Source: Psilocybe azurescens (lineage: Eukaryota; Basidiomycota; Agaricomycetes; Agaricales; Agrocybaceae). From it: a DNA stretch of 64,000 nt. Below the pieces are notes generated by a model that saw only the letters and a list, made by a program, of their open reading frames with translations, was not told where the DNA came from and searched no databases. Made by a program: the position numbers and the translations under genes. Location of the stretch: NCBI GenBank assembly GCA_023853785.1, contig JAJIRX010001025.1, positions 1 through 64,000 on the forward strand, given 5' to 3'. The stretch's first letter is position 1; the number at the start of each line of letters is the position of its first letter. Below are positions 55,288 to 64,000 of the stretch, one piece after another.

Positions 55288-56621
55288 TTACGGATTTTGT
55301 TTTGGTGTCGCTTTAGTTGATCCTTTAGCATTGGCAACGGGCTTGACTTTGAGAATGGAATAGCGTTCCACCTCTCCGTCTCGTAGACGAAGCGATGTAG
55401 TGCTAACAGAGCGGATGCGAACTTCCGGTGGGGGTAGATGGAGTGTGCTGGTAGGCGAGTTCAAGTACGTGCTCATTGACGCAGAAGGTCTGTTGGTATT
55501 GACTCCAAATTCCAAAGGGGCTGACCTTTTGAATAAGAGATCCGACATAGCTGTGTCGACTTTATCGGCGGTGATCTTGAGGTTTCGAAAAACTCGACAA
55601 GCCATAGAGGAGTATAATGCTAGATTTGGAACCATAAACATGGTTTGATAGATTTTGGGCACGGTAGGGGTCAAAATGAGAGCAGAAACGAGGATATCTG
55701 TGCATACACACATCCTGTCATTGATTATTCAAAGTTCCAAATCTCACTGCTAAAGATAGCACTTACAGGTAATACTGTTGGCCGCTTCTCAGCACAGCTC
55801 GCACGATACGAGATGATAAATGTCGAGGCATGATCGTATTCCAAGGTAGCGACTCCCCGGAGATTCCCTGCATAGTAACGACCTTGAATACAATGACCAA
55901 GTAGACACTGGAATCCAAAGCTAGGCGAAAAAATGTGGCAGCTGCGGTGTAAGGCTCGATGCCCGTGCTCACGCAGTAGCCAGTATTTGCCAACCTTCCA
56001 AGGTGGGAGCCGATAGGGACCAGGCAAGAAACTCCAACATTGATGAGGAATAAAAGAAAGAATCCCCAACGTATACATTTTTGTCAACATAAACGGTTTT
56101 CACTCTTTGGAAGAAGAGGAAAGAGGTTGACGTGGAAGCAAGAACCCAGCATATTGTAGTTCCACATTCAATGGCCTTACAATGCCAAACATCATGGGCT
56201 GTCTAAGAGTGAGTGATCGCAAGAGATACAGGCATCCTGAGTGGAGACCAACTTTTATCACGACTGATAGAAGTACATAAGCTAGAGCAGACGAGCTATG
56301 AAATGGAAATGAATACAGGTCTGATATAACGAAGAAGAGAAATGGATTTACCGTGAAAGGGTGTACGCAAACAAAGCTGGACAAAATCCAGACCTTAGGA
56401 GGAGAAGATCATCCGGTAAGGTCGCCAATATGTCCCACAATAGTGCCTGCTATCAATATTATTCAATGATACCAGAAATAAACCGCATGTGTGCATACCC
56501 CCAAGGTGGCAAGATAAAGATCCCGAGCATATTCAAATTGTTTCGCAGTCTTTGGCGGCAAGTAGTTTAGATAGAGATTTGGATTCAGTATTGGATGGGT
56601 GGATGGGTGAGAAATAGACAT
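55288..56621 (-). CDS. Multi-pass membrane protein of a basidiomycete-expanded family
   Basis: Six or so exons. Exon 1 is MSISHPSTHPILNPNLYLNY followed by LPPKTAKQFEYARDLYLATLG. Exon 2 is ALLWDILATLPDDLLLLRSG and FCPALFAYTLSR. Then come a short ASALAYVLLSVVIKV helix, ECGTTICWVLASTSTSFLFF and QRVKTVYVDKN, a longer exon with FFLLFLINVGVSCLVPIGSH, TGIEPYTAAATFFRLALDSS, VYLVIVFKVVTMQG and RAVLRSGQQYYL, and a last exon CTDILVSALILTPTVPKIYQ with YSSMACRVFRNLKI and a hydrophilic tail. The pattern (six to seven helices, Y-x-L-x-T-L-G and M-A-C-R-V-F/Y-R-N signatures) is that of the many agaricomycete plasma-membrane proteins of unknown function. Start chosen at 56621 from the family's usual N-terminus. 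Confidence 0.8.
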
Positions 56622-56739
56622 GATGGTATAGTCGGAGCGTCTACTATATTGCTCTGGTATATATGTAAGCAAATTTAAGTTGAGAAAGCTAAACTGGACT
56701 AGCGCACGGATGGTTCGTATCTGCCAATACATGGTACTC

Positions 56740-59700
56740 AGAAGCCAGCGATTTCGCATAGCCTACTTAACTGACAAAATTGACGTTTCAGTTGACAGTA
56801 GAATGGCATTGCGTTCCGACATCGATTTTCGGAACATAATGATCTGTGATGCTCGTAACGGTCCTTCGCTGAAGTCAACACCGGTGTTGTAGGTTCAGAT
56901 TGATCAAACTGTGCACTATGCGGGGTATCTGTGGATGATTGAGAGTAGGAGCATTGTCTAATACTTCGAGAAGCCGCGAAAGGAGGCGTGACAGAATTTC
57001 GGTTTTCCACTCCAAGAGAATTTGGCTCCACTGAATTGGAATCTAACGGAGGACGTTATGGAAACCCTCCGTTAAGCCGATTTCTAACTGCACTCGGAAG
57101 ACACTTTTAACTCTCGCGTAGGACATTTTTGTCGGTGTGTGGTGGGGTGTTGTTGGAACTTAGGCCTTTCGTGGTGGGTACGTTTGCTTTGCTTTGATCG
57201 GTAGCCGTTCTAGTGATAACTCGGAGTTTAATGGTACTCAAGCACGTAGAAATTTTCTGGTTTGACTGAGTGATATCGGATGTGTTTGGGATCGCGATCT
57301 GCTATGATGACTAGATGAAGTTGAGGGTGGTTGTGGTGGGTGTTACCGCCGTGTGAATTATTTAAGAATCAGCCATCAAACATCCATGTCGGCATTGTCG
57401 GAGTTCGGGCTTTCCTCGTTCCATTGCCACCAGCATACCACAGTAACAATATAAGGAATCAGGATCTTTTCACTATATACACATTATAAATCTCTAGCAA
57501 AAATACGTCACTGTAACAGGAGAGTTTCCAGCTGCAGACCAGGTTGACTTCGTTAATTGTATGTTCATCTGTTTTGTCTCTCAGAAATGTACAAGTTCAT
57601 CGCGATTCTCTGTTTACAGACATACACCGATGTATTTGACTTTTGAATGGATTAAATACCCTCTATGCGAGCATAGGATATAGAAACCACTGAGATATAG
57701 CACGCGACTCAATTACATGTCGCATATTGCGAATATTAAGGACAAGAGTTCGTTGAAAATGGACATCGCTTTTATGCTTCAAGTGTGCATGTCGGGTCGG
57801 CTTTTATACCGGGCCAGAAGACAGGGGCGCGTGGTTCAAAAGTTTCTAATGCATCCAAGAAGAAGATTGGGATTTCCTCGAACAAGCAGACGCACTTTTC
57901 TCTCTTAGAATATAACGGAGTGCGTTCACTTTCGTTACTTATAAGTAATTCGAAGCAAAGGTTTTTTCTCGTATCTCTTCCGACCGTCAGCATATCCCGA
58001 CTTCTAGTGCGGCCAGCAAGCGAGCGGTGCGGGACCAATTTGTTATCGAAGTAATGTTCATTGTCCACCGCACTGATTGGAATTAGGTTCAACATTTGAC
58101 ACAGGCGCCGTGAATTTCTCATCACTAGTGAACACCTGCACGTTCTCTTGATCCATTTCAATAATAAAAGGCGCATATATGGAGGTGAACTGTTCCCTTG
58201 TTAGTTTTCACATGAGTACGATTGCAGTATCCGTGAGCTATGGTTTATCCAATAGAATGGCTGTTTAGGCTCGTGATTGCTCAAGTTGATGCTTTTGGTC
58301 GCCATAAATCAAAGAACAAACACAGCGACTGCAGCAGAGTTTTCATGAACACATCCAGAGAGCTAGAATCAGCAAATTAGCGTGATGATATGAGGGTTCG
58401 AAGTAACAATCGGGTATGTTTTTAGTGTTTATCGTGCGTTCTTTTCACGTTACTGAAAATTCCAGCTGTTGCGACAGATGCCACTGAACTTAAGTTTATT
58501 TGCTACGCACTAACAAATGGATTGAAGAAAAGCACCGTAGTTATTTGCAACATATCAGAGTCGTTGGCCAATAAAGACCCACCCATTCGTAAAAAGCACG
58601 AGATGTCCTAATACGACTTTTACAGACCGGCCAAAGAGATATATGGCGGTCGTAGTCGAGAGAGTCACAACGATATGCCGTACCTGCGATGGTTGGAACC
58701 ACACTGATGATGGTCGCACATGGGCCTCGTCCATCGTGACTTGGATTCTTACGATTCGATCTTCTATATGAACAGGTCTGCCTGGCACGGGTTACACTAC
58801 AGCTATATCAGCAGCCTCTCATGTCTGGTGCCACGACAGCTTAGCAGTCTGGATCGTGGAGCATGCGAAGGTAACTATCAAGAATATAGCAGTAAGCTTC
58901 TCGAAGAAAGACGCCGATTATAAATTGCTGATTTCAAAAGAGTCCTACAAAGAACAGTAAGTATACTCGTAGCTCACTATTGGGCATTCATCAATTGCTG
59001 AAGCCTTTGACTCATATTATTCAATCTGATTACAGACTTGAAATTGTTCTGAGTTTTGAAGGGTTATCTATATAACCAGGTCCTGGAATATATTGACCAA
59101 GCGCCGAGTAGTGTACAAGCAGATTGCAGGCGAAGGGAAGGACTGAGTGAACGATAGTACCCTCATAGAACTTGAGTTGGAAGCATGGACATGGTGGTGA
59201 GCGATCCAAAACTCGGAAGCATCTCCGCTAGTAAAAGCATTCAAACCTCTATCGTTAGGGATGGACTTGACATTGTTGGAGTAGCTCGAGTAGAATAAGG
59301 CTCCTAGCATCAGTAAGACGTTAATCTCAGGTTTGAACAGAATATTGAAATATTCTCTAGTAAGGACATCCATCCAATTGACAGAAGCCTTGTCTATCTA
59401 AACAATTTATTGACAACATCGCCCTCTATCCTAATGGATGGGCTGAGAGTTGTTGAAGTAAATCGAGCAAAAAGGCTCCTAACTACGGATAAGAATGTCC
59501 TAGAACAGTGCATCCCTAGGAGTACACAGAGTGTGCGTTTGTATCCAAGAAATTTACTCGAGAAGTATATGAAGGGGTTGGTGAAGAAAAAGGGACAGTT
59601 AGGGAGGCTTTTATAGCTTCAGAGTTTGTAAACATCGGAATACACTGGCTGTCAACTCTATGAGGCCCAGAGGCCCGAAATTGGTAGAATTACAGGGCCA

Positions 59701-59835
59701 TACGCTCAAGCTGTCCGTAACATAATTGTCATGCGCTGGTGGACAATGCGTAATAGGCTATTGCGGCTCTCAAACGATTGTGTTACAAGTCGCATCACAA
59801 GTCGAGCAAGCAAACCCATTCAACGAGGTGTGAGA
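56740..59835. other. 3.1 kb with only weak fragments
   Basis: No gene can be supported. Minus-strand pieces at 56880-57020 (Ser/Thr/Pro-rich), 57785-57900 (FEEIPIFFLDALETFEPRAP) and 59068-59373 look protein-like but have no start or continuation that I could join. Two imperfect direct repeats of about 50 bp (GTTGRAGTARMTCGAG...GGCTCCTA) lie at about 59267 and 59442. Confidence 0.4.
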
Positions 59836-59839
59836 AATA

Positions 59840-60015
59840 GTACTTCGCCGAATTCAACCTGGTGCCACTCATTCTCACCGCATTGTTAGCTTCGTCCGGT
59901 TACAACTCTCAAAGATCATTGCTACAAATCGTGGAATGTTAGAGAAGGACACGATGCGGTTTCAGCTTCGAGTTGGAGCTTTCAACTTGGACAAAGCTCT
60001 GGTCAACCTGAAATC
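59840..60015 (-). repeat. Dispersed repeat, copy 2 (inverted mate at 55-225)
   Basis: Landmarks TTCGCCGAATTCAACCTGGTG, CGCATTGTTAGCTTCGTCCGG and GACCAGAGCT-complement match the repeat at the left end of the window in reverse complement. Confidence 0.6.
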
Positions 60016-60391
60016 GTGCTGACTGTGGCCTGTCTTCGTGGGTAGGCACGATAGCTAATAGTTCATACTACGATTCTCTGTACGTTGAAACGAGACGTAC
60101 GATTTTTGTAAATAAGAAAGATGAGTAACAAATTAAGAAATTTGTACACTAAGTTAGGTATCTTCCGCATCACAGATAAAGTCCACCAGTGTATCCGAAA
60201 ACTCTGATCATCGGCTTCCAGTAGTACTCCCGCGTCCTTTCATTTTGCACATACTGAATTCCGTGCAAACGGACATTTCTGATAGCGAAGTCTGATCTAG
60301 CGCCACCACCTCGCCTGATTCGAGGTCGATTAATGTCATGAGTTTTGCCCTTGTCGTCGGGGCTGATTTTGCATCCTAGTCTCTGTTTGTG

Positions 60392-60849
60392 CTAATACCA
60401 GGCGGGTCCAGGTTTGTGTTCAAGTTCAGTCAGTATTGCGGCGATGTTAATGGATTTACAGGAAATCACCTTGATGAACTGTATCACGACTATAGACACG
60501 TCCTTGACCAGCTCAGCTCTTGACTTTCCGCCAGCTATGAGGCACTTCTGACCTATTCCTTCATATCTCTCATACCCACGCCACTGTAGAAATTCGTCAT
60601 TTAGTTAGTAGATATACCGACTTCTTATGAACAAGAACGACTCACATGGATGCGAATATCAATAGCCTCGACTATGTCGATCTCCTTCCGTTTTATCCAC
60701 TTCTCTATATCCTCAGCACGGACTTTCTCGAGATAGTCCAAGGAGGGGAATGCGCCTGTATCGGACTCGAACAGAATTTGATGTCCAACTCGAATATCCT
60801 CTTGCTTGTCGTCCTGAAGCCTATCGTGGTTCAAAGCTGGTGGTGGCAT
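60392..60849 (-). CDS. Hypothetical two-exon protein (about 130 aa)
   Basis: Exon 1 starts MPPPALNHDRLQDDKQEDIR, continues VGHQILFESDTGAFPSLDYL and the charged EKVRAEDIEKWIKRKEID, and ends with a run to RIH before GTGAGT. After a short intron ending ..CTACAG, exon 2 reads WRGYERYEGIGQKCLIAGGK, LVKDVSIVVIQFIKVIS and ends KPGPAWY. The joined reading is open and soluble, about 130 residues, with no signal peptide or helix hairpin. I do not recognise a domain; the composition and clean splice sites make it a probable real gene. Confidence 0.55.
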
Positions 60850-60859
60850 TGTGATTTGG

Positions 60860-62070
60860 GAGAGGAATACGCTATGTATATATGTGTGTAGAGTCTAAAT
60901 TTTGTAATTTGCGTTATGTAGATGAGATGCGTCGGTCTAGGAAAAATAGGACTCGTATCTCAAAACTGTACCCTCAGATTTCGAATTATAAGGTTCAAGA
61001 TTTGAGTGGCACACTCGCAAAGCGGCGGTGGTATGCTAATTTGGGCAGGCCTTCCGGTGCTTTGTGCCAAGACCTCCAAGGGCCAACTAACGCTTTGCAC
61101 TGCCTACTAGTTAGTATGATGTCTATTGCCCGTATTTCTCCATTTAACCAATTATACTATTGTCTGATACTATTTTTGCTCCCGTTCGAAGTTATAATGA
61201 GGCGCCATTATATACGAGTCGATTTTACTTGATACCTAGTATATGAAAGAGATCCTACTATTTCGTATGTAGATATTTGCTCTGTTCCTCTTAACTGGGG
61301 CTCTATTGTTTTTGCGGTGCTTGGACCCTCTTCTATGACCTTGATTACCTCTCCGTCCCATAGATGATTGTTAGTTGTGTCCCAAATATATAATGAACAT
61401 TCAACAAGCTGCCGTAGCGAAGCGAGGCGCGGCTTGTACTCCAGTATAAAACAGTATATAGAACTAAAAATAGATCTGCATGCTCGGGTCGCTGCGCTGC
61501 GGCTTTGGGAGAAATAAAGTAAGGATATGCAAGCATGTTGAAGCAATATTTGACCAGATCATTGGAGTAGATTAGAACACCAGTCCATACTATGCCATGT
61601 GGGTCGTCCCTTGCAATTGGGATCATGGACATCCAGTAGTCTCAGTAGTAGGTGGCTTATACCGTCCTAATGGACATTCTCAAATCTGTTCAAGTATGAG
61701 GCTTGGATCATTTTGGCAGCTCGCATGGCCTCAAGCCTCGTTTATAGAAGAAAAAAATAGAGATTTACCTGGATGAGCGAGGAGCAGAAGAGCCGACATT
61801 ATTTTCACTGCTTTCCATACGATCCGGTATGACGCTGAGTGACACGCAGTGGTTCGAACTGATTAAATAGCTAACAGTGGACAGTGAAGTCATCTATATA
61901 TTTTAATTATTTATATTGAGACTCAAAGAGTAAGGAATGTCATTTTATCACAAGAACTGAGATAACCAACTGTTCGAATAGCTTAACAACCAAATATAAT
62001 GAAATGCTTTGATAAGAAAGAAGCAAGATAGTAGGAAGAATGAAACATTGAATTAAAACACGTAGACTAA
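60860..62070. other. 1.2 kb without a supported gene
   Basis: No motif-bearing frame. Small inverted GC-rich motifs occur near 61410-61500. Confidence 0.4.
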
Positions 62071-62298
62071 TCATTCTATGCGCGTAGTTGTAGAGGGAAA
62101 AGGTAGGGAAATTATACAGCCGGCGAGAGGTTTCACGAATTCTGGTAGATGTTTACAATCGTCACCGTCGACTTCCGTTGATAATGGTTGATACTGTATC
62201 GCAAGTCCGTAAACTTGGCCGCCCCGATAAATCGGAGAGCAAACAGTCTGCACAGCTCCATAGAAGAAAAAGAATGTGACGAGTGTGGCGAATCGCAT
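62071..62298 (-). CDS. Small secreted-protein candidate (75 aa)
   Basis: MRFATLVTFFFFYGAVQTVC is a plausible signal peptide with cleavage before or after VCS. The mature part has two further cysteines (GDDCKHLPEF, LAGCIISL). One exon, TAA-type stop, no known domain. The frame could be chance; support is the signal peptide alone. Confidence 0.3.
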   Translation of the reverse strand: MRFATLVTFFFFYGAVQTVCSPIYRGGQVYGLAIQYQPLSTEVDGDDCKHLPEFVKPLAGCIISLPFPSTTTRIE

Positions 62299-62299
62299 T

Positions 62300-64000
62300 G
62301 CTGTTTAGATATTAAGTGTGTTGAAAGGGGTTCTGGTCCTAAAGAAAGCGTAGTACCAAAAATAGATTCCGTTAAAATGAGCGTGATCTTCTCTGCTATT
62401 CTAGAGCCTAAGCGTCGACTAAGCGGTCGAGGTAAGCTATGCATTAAATTTTCACTACGTCAAGCAAAAATGATTTGACTTACGAGACAAATTGAACGAG
62501 ACAATGAGCTAGCAGAATCGGGAGGAACATGATTTTATACTGGAGTTTTCGGATAGAGATCGTCCCAAACGCTGGTTTCGACTGGACGGATCATACTATC
62601 CACGACTTCCATGGACTTCCGCAAAATCCAGTGCGAGCGTCTGGTCATAAATAGATCTATCCGTGCGCAGGATATTCTTAATTTAGCAGTTTCATTGCTG
62701 GATTTGGGCATCTGAAATGGACGAAATCGAGAATACATGCCGAAAGTAGTCACCTTAAAATCTCTTCAGGTATTCATATATACTATAGTCTCATATACTT
62801 AGTATAGCACTAGCCATGTGAGTTCGACGTGCTTATGTGCCCGCAGATTATCGTGTTGAATTTTTGATGGTGGCGATACACGGAACCAGACTGATAACAG
62901 ATATGAGTGATCAAATTTACCATCAACTGCACCAGACTGCACCTGCTCCCCGCACTACTAGTAAAAGGTTGTTAAAGGATCCATCTCAGTCCAATATCCA
63001 TCTCTTACATTCGCCAGTGTGTGTGAAAGGCATACAGAATTTTACAACGACTTTGCACAGCTAAGCAGCATGATGACTCGGAGCTAATATTAATAATGGC
63101 TGACTTTGTTCAAGAAAATTTGAATCGGGTCTCGGCTTTTCCGATCAAAATCACAGGTGTCGTGCTTTTACTACGGTACAAGACGGTACAAGACGGTCCA
63201 TCGTCATACACTGTCATACACCGTATTCAGTTGACTCGGAGTGCTTGTCGGCTGTAGCCAAGCTATGGCACTCTACCTAGATACTATAAAAGACTTTCGG
63301 TCTGTTTTGGTCCAACGACTTGGCCAGTTACCAGGCCCAAAACTGCCCCAAACTGGTTTTGTGCCTGTCCGACGTCCGTACAATCGGTATATGCAGGTGT
63401 ATGCTGGCGTACGCATGTGCGGACGACGTGGCGAATCTCGATACTTTAGCCCTGTTTTCTGCATTCAGATTTCAAGGGCGATTGGACGCAATTACATGCC
63501 ATATATGTACAATTTCCCGATGACAGCCGGCTTACATTCCAGTAAGGCTGAGTACAATACCTACTATCGGGATTCGGCTTCACAAAAGACTTGGAAATGT
63601 GCTCTGGGTTTATTCTAGTTTATTCAGTTTACTGCCTTTTATGTACTGTTCCAGGCCCGGCTGTATTTGCTGTATTTGATCATAACATCCTAAACATCCT
63701 CCGGCGACAAATTAGGATGATAAGTACTACCCAGTACAGCCCAGTACCCGCCGCTTTCATTTCTCCTTTCCAATTATTTGAAGTTTTTTCTGCTTGTCGT
63801 CGAACGATTGATCTCCGCTCACGACAGTGAGATCCGCATTCGGCGCCGAAGAAAAGTTGTGCATCCATTTCCTCTCCCGACACTCTCGCTTCGCCAATTG
63901 TAAGAGGGCCTTTCCTGTATCTAGTTCAATTGCAGGATAGCAGGTGCGCTTCTTCATGCATTGATTTCCGATTAACTTGCTAAAGCATTTTCAGAGGCAC
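62300..64000. other. Right end of window, no supported gene
   Basis: Short frames only. A direct repeat ACGGTACAAG (63174-63195) followed by CATACACTGTCATACACCGT lies near 63170-63225. The plus frame at 63241-63618 has no conserved motif. Confidence 0.4.

Noticed and set aside
57785..58176. Minus frame with FEEIPIFFLDALETFEPRAP
   Set aside because: Protein-like words but no start, no joinable exons and stops in the neighbouring blocks; I could not name a family.
1..64000. CRISPR array, operon or prophage
   Set aside because: Intron-rich eukaryotic DNA; the regular repeats seen are mini- or microsatellites without unique spacers.

Overview
The window reads as nuclear DNA of an agaricomycete (mushroom-forming basidiomycete). 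Genes are split by many 50-70 bp GT-AG introns. The products are typical of that group: two cytochrome P450s, an F-box protein, a fungal multi-pass membrane protein, AP-1 beta-adaptin, old yellow enzymes (OYEs) and mitochondrial proteins. The transposon remnants are copia-type LTR, pogo-like, TA-target MITE and CACTA/tnp2-like.

Layout. 0.9-4.4 kb: a small hypothetical gene and P450 no. 1 (minus). 6.9-15.1 kb: a mitochondrial block with RPO41 (mitochondrial RNA polymerase, plus), ATP14 (F1Fo ATP synthase subunit h, minus) and, head-to-head with it across about 160 bp, the ATP synthase inhibitor IATP1. A paralogue, IATP2, follows. 13.9-38.1 kb: a segmentally duplicated region. A truncated F-box 5' end fused to an IATP gene, followed by an OYE gene, occurs twice (13.9-19.5 kb and 24.4-34.8 kb), and the full-length F-box gene lies at 35.3-38.1 kb. 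Between and inside the copies sit a gag-only LTR retrotransposon with a nested insertion, two solo LTRs in opposite orientation, two TA-flanked MITEs, a pogo remnant, a decayed transposase and a long palindrome. 39-64 kb: hypothetical exons, P450 no. 2, a vps54 pseudogene, AP-1 beta-adaptin, small secreted-protein candidates, a class I O-methyltransferase, a multi-pass membrane protein and long apparently empty stretches.

The most striking signal is a roughly 10 kb domain (about 20.5-30.2 kb) almost free of CpG. It ends inside the second duplicate: the F-box/IATP part of that copy has lost its CpGs, while the OYE part has kept them. Several transposons inside the domain still carry CpG, so they probably landed later. 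This gives a readable order of events.

A caution for every gene call: single-base gaps, often in C/G runs, break otherwise conserved reading frames in at least five unrelated genes (RPO41, P450 no. 1, AP-1 beta, the O-methyltransferase and the second OYE). Consensus error is at least as likely as real decay.
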